Origin: Sporosarcina aquimarina
GTDB taxonomy: Bacteria > Bacillota > Bacilli > Bacillales_A > Planococcaceae
DNA length: 64,000 nucleotides
Assembly (NCBI RefSeq): GCF_019748715.1
Contig: NZ_JACLBZ010000002.1
Span: 165,995 to 229,994 of the forward strand
Reading direction: 5' to 3'
Each line of letters opens with the position of its first letter. Position 1 is the stretch's first letter. This document shows, piece after piece, positions 25,934-37,858 of this stretch. The notes under the pieces were generated by a model that did no database searches, had not been told where the DNA came from, and saw only the letters and a list, made by a program, of their open reading frames with translations. The translations under genes were made by a program, and so were the position numbers.

Positions 25934-26202
25934 TCTGCTTTTCCTCTATTCTCTCGAATGTAGAACTTCACTAATTCTTCGAGAATTTCATCTCGTTCTA
26001 ACTTTCGTATTAGACTGCGAGCGTCTTCGTGGCGCGGAATATAGGCTGGATCTCCGGATAGTAAATAGCCGACGATTTGATTGATCGGGTTATAACCTTT
26101 TTCTTCCAATGCTTTGTAGACATGGAGCATGACTGCTTTGACTTCTTCCTCCATTGATTCCTCTGGAAAGTTGAATTTCATCGTTTCATCAGATGAATTC
26201 AT
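25930..26202 (-). CDS. ireB: IreB family regulatory phosphoprotein (YrzL)
   Basis: A 90-residue protein of the DUF965/IreB family, a target of PASTA-type Ser/Thr kinases in Enterococcus. The conserved core includes ETMKFNF, a helical segment, [21 protein letters not shown] and [19 protein letters not shown]. The Thr in the DETMKF segment is in the expected phosphorylation region. The ATG at 26202 is chosen because the family N-terminus starts there and GGGGTG precedes it. Confidence 0.92.
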   Translation of the reverse strand: MNSSDETMKFNFPEESMEEEVKAVMLHVYKALEEKGYNPINQIVGYLLSGDPAYIPRHEDARSLIRKLERDEILEELVKFYIRENRGKAE

Positions 26203-26271
26203 ACTCGACACCCCGCTTTCCGATTCCATTATGTGTATACCAACCAATCGTTCTTTCGCTTCCTAGACACC

Positions 26272-26398
26272 GTTGATTTCCGCTTCGGGCGGACGCTTTC
26301 CAGGGGGCGTGGCTTGAGCCTCCTCGTCGCTTCGCTCCTGCGGGGTCTCAAGACACACGCTGATCCCCTAGGAGTCGCCGCCCTACGCTCCAATCAAC
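26272..26398. repeat. Intergenic repeat R2 (GC-rich 120-131 bp family)
   Basis: Ends are GTTGATT and AATCAAC. The interior has GGGCGGACGCTTTCC, GGCTTGAGCC, TCGTCGCTTCGCTCCTGCGG, GGTCTCAAGA and GGAGTCGCC. It is the closest relative of R1 in the same orientation and lies between alaS and ireB. The last codon of alaS is about 65 bp beyond its right edge. There is no conserved reading frame. Confidence 0.87.
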
Positions 26399-26462
26399 TA
26401 GAGATGTGAAATAATAAGCCTATTTCAATAGTGTATATCAGTAGAACGATTGCTGAAATTGG

Positions 26463-29096
26463 TTAAACAGATTTTACATAATCATACACGGATTGGAGCG
26501 CGTCATCAAGTTTAGACGCGTCTTTTGCTCCGGCCATTGCCATGTCGGGACGGCCGCCGCCTTTTCCGCCGCATAGGGATGCGACGTGGTTGACGATTTT
26601 CCCTGCGTGATACTCGCTGCCTTTTAAGTCGTTCGTGATGCCAGCCGCGAGCATTACTTTGCCGTCTGTGACGGTTCCTAATACAATGACGCCTTTGGAT
26701 GTTTTTTGTTTCAGTTCATCGATCAGCTGGCGAAGGCCATTGTTGTCTTTTACCTCTACATTGGCTGAGATAACTGTGATGTCTTCGATTTGTCGAGCTG
26801 TTTCCATGACGTCCGTCAATTGGCTGTTGCCCATTTTTGCAGCTAATGATTCGTTTTCACGCTGCAAGTCTTTATAGTCCGCCAAGATAGATTCGACTTT
26901 CGTTACGACCGTTTTCGGTGTTGCTTTCGTCGCTGTCGCTACTTGATCGATGACGGCTTGGTCTTCTTTAAAAGAATGGAATGCTTGTCCGCCTGTCAAT
27001 GCTTCGATTCGGCGTGTTCCTGCTCCGATTCCGCTCTCCGAAACAATTTTGAAGACATTGATGTCAGATGTGTTGTTTACGTGACAGCCGCCGCATAGTT
27101 CGATAGAGTAGTCGCCTACTTGCACCACTCGGACGATGTCTCCATATTTTTCACCAAACAGGGCCATTGCACCCATTTCTTTAGCTTCTGCAATTGGAGC
27201 AAGTGATGTATTGACAGGAGTTCCTGCCCAAATTTGTTCATTCACTTGATATTCAATACGTTCGAGCTCCTCTTTCGTCACTTGGCCGAAATGCGAGAAG
27301 TCAAATCGCAGTCGATCGGGGCCTACATAAGAACCTGCTTGATTGACATGCTCTCCAAGGACATCTTTCAATGCACGGTGCAGCAAGTGAGTAGCTGTAT
27401 GGTTCTTGACCGTCAGCTGACGTAAATGCTCGTCGACCACGGCAGTAACTGCAGCGCCCCCATTCATTTCTCCGGAACTGATGAAAACGGTGTGCAAGTT
27501 TTGGCCATTCGGTGCTTTTTGGACATCCTGGACTTCTGCAATGAATGCCTCATTGGTCAATTTCCCTTTATCTGCAATCTGTCCGCCACTTTCTGCGTAG
27601 AAAGGGGTCTGATCTAAGATCACTTGCACAGTTTCACCTTCAGCAGCATGTGAGATACGCTGGCCATCTTTTAAAAGTACGATAACCGAAGCATTCGTTT
27701 GCAACTGCTGATAGCCGATAAATTCACTTGGAACATGGATTTCACCAAGCACACCGGATTGGATGTGCATGGAATCTACGTCCGCTCTCGCAGCGCGTGC
27801 GCGATTTCTTTGTGCTGCCATCTCTTCATCAAAGCCGATACGGTCGACTGCAACATTCTCTTCCAGTGCGAATTCTTCGGTTAATTCGAACGGGAAGCCG
27901 TATGTGTCATACAACTTGAATGCGTCGCTTCCTGAAACCACAGGCACTTCAGAAGCTTTAGCTTTCTCGATGATTGTTGAAAGAATCGCCATTCCGTCAT
28001 GCAATGTTTCGTGGAAACGGTCTTCTTCGTTTTTTACAACCTTCATGATAAACGCTTGTTTCTCATGCACTTCAGGATAAAAGTCTTTCATAATATCTCC
28101 TACAATTGGAACGAGCATGTACATGAACGGCTTATTAATTCCTAATTGCTTAGCGAAACGGACCGCTCTTCTTAGTAGTCGGCGCAAGACATAGCCACGG
28201 CCTTCATTGGAAGGTAGCGCTCCGTCCCCTATCGCGAAGGCAACAGTACGAATATGGTCCGCGATTACTTTAAATGCAGTATCTGCTACCGTTGTTTCCC
28301 CATATTTCTTGCCTGAAACGTCTTCTACTGCTTCGATGATGGGCAAAAACAGATCTGTATCGAAGTTCGTTGGGACATCTTGGATGACTGAAGCCATCCG
28401 TTCGAGGCCCATCCCTGTATCAATATTTTTCTTAGGAAGAGGAGTGTACGTATGATCCGGATTATGATTGAACTCAGAGAATACTAAGTTCCAAATTTCC
28501 AAGTAGCGATCATTCTCTCCTCCCGGATATAATTCAGGATCGGAGAAGTCGTCTCCATAAGCAGGACCGCGGTCATAGAAAATTTCTGAGTTTGGTCCGC
28601 TTGGGCCTTCTCCGATATCCCAGAAGTTCCCTTCCAAACGAATGATCCGCTCTGTAGGGATTCCAATCTTGTCTTTCCAAATGGAGTATGCTTCTTCGTC
28701 TTCCGGATGAACGGTGATCGACAACAATTCCGGATCAAAACCGATCCATTTATCGTTCGTCAGAAAATCCCACGCACGAATAATTGCTTCTTCTTTAAAA
28801 TAATCACCGATCGAGAAGTTTCCGAGCATTTCAAAGAACGTATGATGACGCGCTGTATAGCCAACATTTTCGATATCGTTCGTACGGATCGATTTTTGTG
28901 CATTGGCAATCCTCGGATTCTCCGGTATGACTCGTCCATCAAAATACTTCTTCAACGTTGCAACGCCACTATTGATCCATAGAAGCGATGGGTCATCGAC
29001 AGGCACTAAAGCGGCCGATGGTTCTACTTTATGCCCATGCTCTTTAAAATAGTCTAAAAAAAGTTGGCGAATTTCAGATGCCGTTAGTTTTTTCAT
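26463..29096 (-). CDS. alaS: Alanyl-tRNA synthetase
   Basis: Class II synthetase of the usual length (877 residues). Motif 1 lies in [17 protein letters not shown], motif 2 around [13 protein letters not shown] and motif 3 in GLERMAS. The editing domain has [11 protein letters not shown] and the CGGCHVNNT zinc motif. A C-terminal coiled coil and the C-Ala domain ([15 protein letters not shown]) complete the protein. The ATG follows AGGAGGAG. Expression is very likely controlled by the T-box leader immediately upstream. Confidence 0.97.
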   Translation of the reverse strand: MKKLTASEIRQLFLDYFKEHGHKVEPSAALVPVDDPSLLWINSGVATLKKYFDGRVIPENPRIANAQKSIRTNDIENVGYTARHHTFFEMLGNFSIGDYFKEEAIIRAWDFLTNDKWIGFDPELLSITVHPEDEEAYSIWKDKIGIPTERIIRLEGNFWDIGEGPSGPNSEIFYDRGPAYGDDFSDPELYPGGENDRYLEIWNLVFSEFNHNPDHTYTPLPKKNIDTGMGLERMASVIQDVPTNFDTDLFLPIIEAVEDVSGKKYGETTVADTAFKVIADHIRTVAFAIGDGALPSNEGRGYVLRRLLRRAVRFAKQLGINKPFMYMLVPIVGDIMKDFYPEVHEKQAFIMKVVKNEEDRFHETLHDGMAILSTIIEKAKASEVPVVSGSDAFKLYDTYGFPFELTEEFALEENVAVDRIGFDEEMAAQRNRARAARADVDSMHIQSGVLGEIHVPSEFIGYQQLQTNASVIVLLKDGQRISHAAEGETVQVILDQTPFYAESGGQIADKGKLTNEAFIAEVQDVQKAPNGQNLHTVFISSGEMNGGAAVTAVVDEHLRQLTVKNHTATHLLHRALKDVLGEHVNQAGSYVGPDRLRFDFSHFGQVTKEELERIEYQVNEQIWAGTPVNTSLAPIAEAKEMGAMALFGEKYGDIVRVVQVGDYSIELCGGCHVNNTSDINVFKIVSESGIGAGTRRIEALTGGQAFHSFKEDQAVIDQVATATKATPKTVVTKVESILADYKDLQRENESLAAKMGNSQLTDVMETARQIEDITVISANVEVKDNNGLRQLIDELKQKTSKGVIVLGTVTDGKVMLAAGITNDLKGSEYHAGKIVNHVASLCGGKGGGRPDMAMAGAKDASKLDDALQSVYDYVKSV

Positions 29097-29111
29097 CGTT
29101 TACTCCTCCTA

Positions 29112-29345
29112 AAATTAAAAAAACTCCACCCCTGTATAAAGGGGCGAAGGTTAAAGAATCGCGGTACCACCCTAATTACCGCAAGTTGCGGTATCTCGAG
29201 TTGCTTTAACGCAGCAAAGACGGCAGGGATTAGCTGCAACTTCGGAATAGCGTTCCTCAAGTCCTGCGAGAGCTTTTTCAGCCTGGAAGCTCTTTTCTAA
29301 ACACAGAATACACGAGTACTCGTTCCTTCGACGTTTTTCAATATT
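29112..29345 (-). promoter_or_regulatory. T-box leader upstream of alaS
   Basis: Reading leftward, the hallmark GGGTGGTACCGCG lies at 29172-29160. It is followed by a terminator hairpin (CGCCCC/GGGGTG) and TTTTTTT at about 29150-29117. Upstream are an AGTA block within a Stem I-like region and a GAGCTT/AAGCTC distal hairpin. GCT at 29234-29232 is a candidate alanine specifier codon, based on position and the downstream gene; I could not fold the stem rigorously. Uncharged tRNA-Ala should stabilise the antiterminator and permit alaS transcription. Confidence 0.92.
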
Positions 29346-29379
29346 TCTAAACGAATTATAGGAAAGTTCTACTGCTTTG

Positions 29380-31803
29380 TCAATCGGCCGCTTCCAGAAA
29401 GTCGAATGGCGACACATCTGACATTCCAATCATCGGATCAATCATACTGAAATTGTCCATCGTTAACTTTGCGGGTGTGGTTTCCACAGCCTGCTCAATT
29501 GGTTGTTTCGCCTCTTCAGAGCCAGTCAACTGAACTGTTTCTTCCGCTTCTTCTATATCAATAAAACCAGCAATCCGCTCTTTCAATGTCGTTTGACGCT
29601 CGGTTTCATCCGTTCGCTCGATACCTGCCTTGAACTCTTCCGCCTCACCACATAGTATCAAGAAGTTTTTGGCTCTCGTGATGCCTGTATACAGGAGATT
29701 GCGTCTCAGCATTTTACGTTGACTTCGTACAATCGGCATGACAACGATCGGAAACTCACTGCCCTGAGACTTATGGATCGAACAGCAATAGGCTAGCGTG
29801 ATTTGATTCAGATCGCCGCGTTCATAGTTCACTTCATTGCCGTCATACGAAACGACCAACATCGCTTTTTTATCAGTCGTCTCTTTGGCCAACATGATGG
29901 CTACAACTTCTCCCATATCGCCATTAAAAACATTGCTTTCCGGCTGATTGACAAGCTGCAGCACTTTATCCCCGACCCGATACGTCGTTTCACCAAAAGT
30001 CATTTCTTTTCTGCCCGCAGCGGGCGGATTGGTGATTTCCTGGATCATTTTGTTCAGACCGTCTATGCCAGCCGGACCTTTATACATCGGTGCTAGCACT
30101 TGGATATCTTTGATCGAATGTCCTTTAGATGTCGCACTTTGAATGATTTGTTTGACCGCAGGGAGGATTTGCTCACTGGAAGCCCGTATGAATGATCGGT
30201 CAGACGTCTTCTTCGTCACATCCATCGACCATGTCCTCTGCTTAATCATATGCGCCATTTCGATAATAGTAGAGCCTTCACTTTGACGGAAAATATCGGT
30301 CAATTCAACAACCGGAATCTTGCCTGACTGCATAAAATCATGCAGTACTTGGCCTGGTCCGACAGACGGCAGCTGATCTTGGTCACCGACGAATAAAAGC
30401 TGTGCATCATTTCGGACCGCTTTCAATAATTGATGCATCAGCCACGTATCGACCATCGACGTTTCATCGATGATGATTAAATTGCCCTCTACTTCCCGCT
30501 CAGTCTCTTCTTCCGATTCCTGACCGGTAAAGCCGAGAAGGCGGTGAATCGTCATAGCGGGCAATCCTGTGGCTTCTGACATACGTTTTGCTGCCCGTCC
30601 GGTAGGTGCCGCCAATATAATTGGAAACAGTTCTTTCTTACGTGCGTATTCTTCAAGATCCAATGAGAGTCCATGTAATTCTGCATATACTTCAACGAGA
30701 CCTCGGATAACGGTTGTTTTCCCCGTCCCCGGTCCTCCCGTCAAAACGAGCAAAGAAGAATGCAGCGCCCGCTCAATTGCTTCCACTTGCGTTTCCGCAT
30801 ACTCCACTTCCAAACGTTCTTCAATTTCGCCAATCGCTTTTCTGATCTCAGAAGCAGGGAACTGTTCATCCACTTCATTTTCCAGAATGCGTTGTACTTT
30901 TGCAGCGATTCCGATTTCCGAATAATAAAGGGAAGGTAAATAAAGCCTTTGCTTTTCGGCAGACAACGTCCCTTCCTCAACCAATTCGATAACCGCTTCC
31001 GAGATGGATTCATACGATATGTCATGAGGCTGACTTGCTTCGAGCAATTGCTTCGCTTGCGGTAAGATCTCTTCAGATTCCAAATAAACATGACCTGAAG
31101 ACTGCACTTCACTATGTACACTGTAATAAACAGCAGCTTTTATTCGCGCGGGATGATCGCCTACTAATCCCAATTGTTTCGCCAAATCATCTGCGCGCTG
31201 AAAACCGATCCCCTCGATTTCCTTTATGAGCCGATAAGGATTTTCCGTCAAGATGTCGATTGCATCGTCTTGATAAGTCTGATAAATCCTCATGGCGATT
31301 TGAGGTCCGAAGCCCCATTCATTAAGTTGCACCATAGTTCGTTCAAGACCTAAGTTTTCTTGTAAAACTGCTACAAGCGTATCTTTTCGTTCCTCTGACA
31401 AACGCGGGACCTGATCGAGGACGGACCGATCTTCCAAAATCTTCTGTATGACGTTATTGCCTAAAATCTTTACGATTTCTCCTGCCGTCTTCTTCCCAAT
31501 GCCAGGAAATAAATCACCTGATAAATAATGAATGAGCCCGGCTTCGGTTGCCGGAAGCTCTTTTGAAAACGTTTGGACGTCAAATTGCTGACCATGGACA
31601 GGATGGTTCACCATACGACCGGTAAACTTATAATCCTCTTCAGCAATCAATGGAGGAAAGGAGCCTTTGATGACGATCTCTTTATCCCGATAATCTGTAT
31701 TGGTCGATGTGACTTTCATTTTCACTATGGAAAATAAGTTCGTTGCGTTATGAAAGATCGTTACAATCGGTCTGCCGATTATATACTGTTCAGATTCATT
31801 CAT
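29380..31803 (-). CDS. recD2: RecD2 (YrrC) 5'-3' DNA helicase
   Basis: ATP-dependent helicase acting in replication-fork maintenance without RecBC. The 807-residue protein has the RecD2-specific N-terminal domain with helix-hairpin-helix elements (FPGIGKKTAGEIV, IEGIGFQRADDLA), then Walker A in LTGGPGTGKTTVIRGL, DETSMVD, GDQDQLPSVGPG and the late YCCSIHKSQGSEFP and YTGITRAK motifs. The C-terminal 60 residues are low-complexity. It precedes the alaS T-box and follows the TPR gene yrrB, as in B. subtilis. Confidence 0.95.
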   Translation of the reverse strand: MNESEQYIIGRPIVTIFHNATNLFSIVKMKVTSTNTDYRDKEIVIKGSFPPLIAEEDYKFTGRMVNHPVHGQQFDVQTFSKELPATEAGLIHYLSGDLFPGIGKKTAGEIVKILGNNVIQKILEDRSVLDQVPRLSEERKDTLVAVLQENLGLERTMVQLNEWGFGPQIAMRIYQTYQDDAIDILTENPYRLIKEIEGIGFQRADDLAKQLGLVGDHPARIKAAVYYSVHSEVQSSGHVYLESEEILPQAKQLLEASQPHDISYESISEAVIELVEEGTLSAEKQRLYLPSLYYSEIGIAAKVQRILENEVDEQFPASEIRKAIGEIEERLEVEYAETQVEAIERALHSSLLVLTGGPGTGKTTVIRGLVEVYAELHGLSLDLEEYARKKELFPIILAAPTGRAAKRMSEATGLPAMTIHRLLGFTGQESEEETEREVEGNLIIIDETSMVDTWLMHQLLKAVRNDAQLLFVGDQDQLPSVGPGQVLHDFMQSGKIPVVELTDIFRQSEGSTIIEMAHMIKQRTWSMDVTKKTSDRSFIRASSEQILPAVKQIIQSATSKGHSIKDIQVLAPMYKGPAGIDGLNKMIQEITNPPAAGRKEMTFGETTYRVGDKVLQLVNQPESNVFNGDMGEVVAIMLAKETTDKKAMLVVSYDGNEVNYERGDLNQITLAYCCSIHKSQGSEFPIVVMPIVRSQRKMLRRNLLYTGITRAKNFLILCGEAEEFKAGIERTDETERQTTLKERIAGFIDIEEAEETVQLTGSEEAKQPIEQAVETTPAKLTMDNFSMIDPMIGMSDVSPFDFLEAAD

Positions 31804-31827
31804 CAGGCCCTCACCTCCTTCTCTCTG

Positions 31828-32499
31828 CTATTCGCTTTGTTCGTCGCCGAGCTGGATCATATCGTAAATATATCGCGCCTGTGTGTGCTCCGGCTCGACC
31901 GTAAAGGCTTGCTCCAAGTGGGACAATGCGCGCTTTTTATCCTCCGTGGAGACTGCAAACAACACGCCTAGGTTATAATGGGCGTCCGCATGTTCCGGTT
32001 CCTTTTCTAAAATGGTCTCAAAAACCGGCTGTGCCTCTGGAAACAGTTCCAGTTTCGCCAGTAAAATGCCGTAAGACAATAAAACTTCCTGATCGTCTTC
32101 GTTCAATTCAACAGCCCGCTGCAAGTAAGGCAATGCCAGACGGTCATTGCCTGCCTGTTCCATGCTTTTCCCCAACATAAAATAGACGTCTGCCGTTTCC
32201 AGTCCCGTCTGGATGGCTCTCTCATAAAGTTTGGCCGCCTCTTCAAAACGCTCTTGATTGTAGTACAGATTGGCGAGGCCATAAAATGCTGTGCCTGCCT
32301 TTTCGTCAAGAGTCAATGCTTTTTGGAAAAATGGTTCCGCACGCTCTGTGTCTCCGAGCGAAGCGAAAATATTTCCAATATTAATATAGCCGGTTGCATC
32401 CTCAGGATTTTCCTCAATGGATTGCATAAACAACTCGACTGCTTTTTCGTAATTGCCTTCTTGCATTTCTTGAATTGCTTCATTCTGTAACGACATCAT
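31828..32499 (-). CDS. yrrB: YrrB-like tetratricopeptide repeat protein
   Basis: A 223-residue protein made of about six 34-residue TPR units with the usual G-Y/A-P spacing, for example GYINIGNIFASLGDTERAEP and AFYGLANLYYNQERFEEAAK. There is no membrane segment or catalytic domain, so it is likely a cytoplasmic scaffold. It sits ten bases after mnmA and before recD2, as B. subtilis yrrB does between trmU and yrrC. Its partners are unknown. Confidence 0.9.
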   Translation of the reverse strand: MMSLQNEAIQEMQEGNYEKAVELFMQSIEENPEDATGYINIGNIFASLGDTERAEPFFQKALTLDEKAGTAFYGLANLYYNQERFEEAAKLYERAIQTGLETADVYFMLGKSMEQAGNDRLALPYLQRAVELNEDDQEVLLSYGILLAKLELFPEAQPVFETILEKEPEHADAHYNLGVLFAVSTEDKKRALSHLEQAFTVEPEHTQARYIYDMIQLGDEQSE

Positions 32500-32508
32500 A
32501 TACCCTCC

Positions 32509-34798
<2,290 letters not shown>

Positions 34799-34811
34799 CT
34801 GGTAAACTCCT

Positions 34812-35231
34812 TTAAATATAGAACATGTATTCATCTTGTGTTGGCGTGTCTTCATACTCGATCAGATCTTTAATTGTCGTATGGTCGAGTACTCCGCGGA
34901 TTGCGTCACCAATTCGTTTCCATAATTCGCGCTGTGGAATTTCATCATCCTCAAGTCCTTCCACGAGCTGGATCGGTCCTTCAAGCAGACGAATGATCTC
35001 CCCCGCTGTAATTTGTGAGGGATCTTTAGCTAGTTTGTAACCTCCGTATGCTCCGCGAACACTTTTAACGAGTCCACTGTTGCGTAAAGGGGGGATTAAT
35101 TGCTCCAAATACGCTTCGGAAAGATTTTGCTCTTCTGCAATTTTCCGCAGCGGCACAGGGCCTTCCCCAAATTTTCGTCCTAATTCTACAATAACCGTGA
35201 GGCCGTATCGACCTTTGGTGGAAATTTTCAT
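34812..35231 (-). CDS. cymR: Rrf2-family regulator CymR
   Basis: Master regulator of cysteine metabolism that acts in complex with CysK in B. subtilis. The 139-residue winged-helix protein starts MKISTKGRYGLTVIVELG, with the recognition helix in LSEAYLEQLIPPLRNSGLV and the wing VRGAYGGYKLAK. It has no cysteine cluster, so it is not an Fe-S sensor like IscR. It precedes the desulfurase and mnmA and is divergent from rarA. The symbol rests on sequence plus this conserved context. Confidence 0.9.
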   Translation of the reverse strand: MKISTKGRYGLTVIVELGRKFGEGPVPLRKIAEEQNLSEAYLEQLIPPLRNSGLVKSVRGAYGGYKLAKDPSQITAGEIIRLLEGPIQLVEGLEDDEIPQRELWKRIGDAIRGVLDHTTIKDLIEYEDTPTQDEYMFYI

Positions 35232-35265
35232 TTTGGCATCGTCCTTTACTAAAATTGCTGTCGTT

Positions 35266-35327
35266 AGTATAGCATAATTCTAGCGTTCGTTCTTCGAAAT
35301 GACTTCATTCAGATTTTACGATATAAT
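35266..35327. promoter_or_regulatory. Divergent promoter region between cymR and rarA
   Basis: Rightward, TATAAT (35322-35327) lies 17 bp after ATGACT (35299-35304) and about 30 bp before the rarA ATG. Leftward, TATACT (35271-35266) is 35 bp before cymR; its -35 box is weak. Both are predictions from hexamer matches. Confidence 0.4.
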
Positions 35328-35358
35328 GAAAGAACAGATGTACGGAGGATTGATATAC

Positions 35359-36654
35359 ATGCATAACGAACCTTTGGCCTTCCGCATGCGGCCTGAAACG
35401 ATAGATGAAGTCATTGGACAAGACCACGTCATCGGGGAGACGACCCCCCTTTATCGAATGATCAAAAATGGGCATGTCCCATCTCTTTTATTATATGGTG
35501 AACCTGGCATAGGTAAGACTTCCCTTGCCTATGCCATCGCAGGAACTTCCAAATTGCCATTCATTGCGCTGAATGCGACAGTGGCAGGGAAAAAAGATGT
35601 AGAAGATGTCGTCAAAGAAGCAAGAATGACAGGAAAAGTATTGTTATTTTTAGATGAAATACACCGCTTCAATAAATTGCAGCAAGATACGCTGCTGCCC
35701 CACGTAGAAAGCGGATCGATCATTTTGATCGGAGCGACGACAGAAAATCCTTTTCATGACGTCAATCCGGCGATACGCTCTCGATGCGGTGAAATCGTGC
35801 AGTTAAAACGACTGCAGCCGGAAGATTTGCTAAATTTATTGAAACGCACATTAGAAGACAAAAAGAAAGGCCTTGGACAGGAAGACATCGTCATAACGAC
35901 TGAGCAGCTTCAGAAAATCGCTGAAGGGGTCAATGGAGATGCACGTAAAGCGCTAACGTTCCTCGAGTCGTTGCTCGCTGCGAGCGATGAAGAAAACGGA
36001 CAGATCATTGTTAAAGATGATTTGCTGCAACAATTGCTCACAAGAATCAGTTTGCTAGGCGACAAAAAAGGCTCCCATCATTATAATTTGTTATCCGCAC
36101 TGCAAAAAAGCGTGCGAGGCAGCGATGTCAATGCGGCGCTTTACTACTTGGCACAACTTCTCGAAATCGGGGATTTGACGGCGGTCACGAGACGATTGCT
36201 CGTCATGAGTTATGAAGATATCGGCTTAGCTGCTCCCGATGTCGGTGCGCATGTCGTCGCCGCTACGGATGCCGCTTTGCGCTTAGGTATGCCGGAAGCC
36301 CGCATTCCTTTGTCGGTCGTTACGGTGGAGATGTGTTTGGCTTCGAAATCGAACTCGGCTTATCGGGCAATCGATCAAGCGACCAAAGTTCTTCACGAGC
36401 AACCAACCGGCGAAATCCCAATGCACCTTCGCGATACTCATTATGGCGGAGCAGCACAGCTCGGCCACGGAGGATATGTCTACCCGCACGATACGCCAGT
36501 CGGCTCATTCGGCGGCTGGACGGATCAGCAATACTTGCCCGACAGCTTAGCAGGCACAGAGTTTTATTCCCCAGTTGAAGCAGGTGATGAAACGAGAATG
36601 GCCGCCATCTATAAACGACTGCTCTCGTTTAAAGGCAAAAAAAATCCACGATAG
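35359..36654 (+). CDS. rarA: Replication-associated recombination protein A (MgsA/YrvN)
   Basis: AAA+ ATPase related to clamp loaders, acting at stalled replication forks. The 431-residue protein has LLYGEPGIGKTSLAYA (Walker A), LLFLDEIHRFNKLQQD (Walker B), the GATTENPF sensor 1 and the C-terminal tetramerisation domain with KKGSHHYNLLSALQKSVRGSD and the HYGGAAQLGHGGYVYPHD block. The ATG at 35359 has GGAGG upstream; an in-frame start 20 codons earlier has no such site. The terminator begins inside its last codons. Confidence 0.95.
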   Translation: MHNEPLAFRMRPETIDEVIGQDHVIGETTPLYRMIKNGHVPSLLLYGEPGIGKTSLAYAIAGTSKLPFIALNATVAGKKDVEDVVKEARMTGKVLLFLDEIHRFNKLQQDTLLPHVESGSIILIGATTENPFHDVNPAIRSRCGEIVQLKRLQPEDLLNLLKRTLEDKKKGLGQEDIVITTEQLQKIAEGVNGDARKALTFLESLLAASDEENGQIIVKDDLLQQLLTRISLLGDKKGSHHYNLLSALQKSVRGSDVNAALYYLAQLLEIGDLTAVTRRLLVMSYEDIGLAAPDVGAHVVAATDAALRLGMPEARIPLSVVTVEMCLASKSNSAYRAIDQATKVLHEQPTGEIPMHLRDTHYGGAAQLGHGGYVYPHDTPVGSFGGWTDQQYLPDSLAGTEFYSPVEAGDETRMAAIYKRLLSFKGKKNPR

Positions 36655-36678
36655 CTTAAGGGCTTCGTGGATTTAAAT
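36641..36678 (+). terminator. First copy of a duplicated hairpin, at the rarA 3' end
   Basis: AAATCCACGA (36642-36651) pairs with TCGTGGATTT (36665-36674). The loop GCTTAAGGG and weak tail AAATTG make it a poor terminator. Its sequence is almost identical to the hairpin at 36913-36941; see that entry. The left arm overlaps the rarA stop. Confidence 0.6.
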
Positions 36679-36710
36679 TGCAGAAAAAACTTGCTATTGT
36701 AGAAGGCACC

Positions 36711-36830
36711 GTTGATCTACGTTCCAGGCGGACGCTTTCTGTAGGGTTTAACGAGAATGATGAGACTCTGGACTGAGCGAAGTAAAGGAAGCGGCTTATT
36801 CGAAAGCGTCCCGTCTGTAGCGCAAATCCC
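36711..36830. repeat. Intergenic repeat R3, hybrid-end copy
   Basis: It begins GTTGATCTACGTTCCAGGCG like the outer arm of R5 and ends CGTCTGTAGCGCAAATCCC, the reverse complement of an R4-type left end. The inverted GACTGAGCGAAG and AAGGAAGCGGCT segments correspond to R4 read backwards. One end is therefore of the GTTGAT class and the other of the GGGATTT class. It lies between two near-identical hairpins, downstream of rarA. Confidence 0.7.
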
Positions 36831-36910
36831 CGAACCACAAACCTATTTTCTTTTGCTATGTTTAACACTTTGACTTCCCAACTGTATTAGTTCGGGATTT
36901 GTCTATATGA

Positions 36911-36949
36911 GAAAATCCACGAAAGCTATTGGCTTCGTGGATTTTTTTA
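36911..36949. terminator. Second copy of the duplicated hairpin; bidirectional terminator
   Basis: AAATCCACGAA pairs with TTCGTGGATTT (36914-36943), followed by TTTTTTAT on the plus strand. On the minus strand the flanking bases are less T-rich. It serves the leftward lipoprotein gene region or is the original rarA terminator displaced by repeat R3. Confidence 0.75.
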
Positions 36950-36951
36950 TT

Positions 36952-37743
36952 TCATTTCAGCAATTCTGCAAAGCCCGCAGGCGTTTGAATTGGATCGATG
37001 TCGTTGAAATAACTGTAGTTGGCATCTAGTTTTTGTTTATAGCGAATATAGTCGCGACCGAAATAGCTTGTAATATTTGCGGACAGCTTCATACCTGTAA
37101 CGAAAAATGTTTTTTCATTCACAGTCAATTCCAGATCCATTTTCTCAACGACTGGAAAACCAGTATGGGTATGTATGAACTGTTCAGGCATCGGACTGTT
37201 CACCGCCACTTCTTTCATGAATCGTCGGTACTCGGCCGGCGTTAATGAAAACTGAAGAGCATAACCATAATCGATTTTTTCCAACTCTGCGCTCTCTATG
37301 AAAGGCTCCAGTAGAGAGAGGTCCATAGCAGGAGCAGTGAATGGCACCCATACATCCAGTAATTCTTTGCGTTCTTCCTCTGTCATCGCTTGCCAGTCGC
37401 CCTTTTCTTCCTGTACTGCCAATTGATCATCCTGTCGGAAAATATGAAGGTTTTTTGGCTGTTGTTTCGGAATCTGTAAAACTACTTCTTCTGAAACTTT
37501 CACAGGATCCAGTTCGACATTCGATTGGATATGCAGCTTTTTACTGTCGCGCTCAACCGGATCAGAAGTGACGCTGCTCTCATCAAAGACAATGCTCGTA
37601 TGTACAGATTTCAGCTCCTTCATCGCTGCATCTGCTTTCTTCAGCACATCTTCAGGGCTAGATGGTGCCGAAGATGTTTTTCCGCATCCTGCCATCGTAA
37701 ATATCACGACTGCCAGGAAAAGAACGAAATATCGTTTGTTCAT
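36952..37743 (-). CDS. Lipoprotein, DUF6612-like
   Basis: A 263-residue exported lipoprotein. MNKRYFVLFLAVVIFTMAGC is a signal peptide with a lipobox ending in Cys20. The mature protein begins with a Ser/Pro linker and then a LolA/outer-membrane-lipoprotein-like fold typical of DUF6612 (KADAAMKELKSVHTSI; later ELTVNEKTFFVTGMK). The ligand and role are unknown. The start is the ATG at 37743, after GGAAGTTTC. It is monocistronic, with ilvE upstream ending about 100 bp away. Confidence 0.82.
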   Translation of the reverse strand: MNKRYFVLFLAVVIFTMAGCGKTSSAPSSPEDVLKKADAAMKELKSVHTSIVFDESSVTSDPVERDSKKLHIQSNVELDPVKVSEEVVLQIPKQQPKNLHIFRQDDQLAVQEEKGDWQAMTEEERKELLDVWVPFTAPAMDLSLLEPFIESAELEKIDYGYALQFSLTPAEYRRFMKEVAVNSPMPEQFIHTHTGFPVVEKMDLELTVNEKTFFVTGMKLSANITSYFGRDYIRYKQKLDANYSYFNDIDPIQTPAGFAELLK

Positions 37744-37858
37744 CAAGAAACTTCCTTTCAATCAAATCAATCAAAACTATTTACAGTGTACTGCACGGGA
37801 GCGCACTTGTCACGAATGATTCGGTATCCGTTCCATCTTCCTATAAGAGGAAGATCGA

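Noticed and set aside
29172..29429. Leftward 85-codon frame starting MECQMCRHSTFW upstream of alaS
   Set aside because: It runs across the end of recD2 and the T-box Stem I; the conserved RNA element explains the sequence better.
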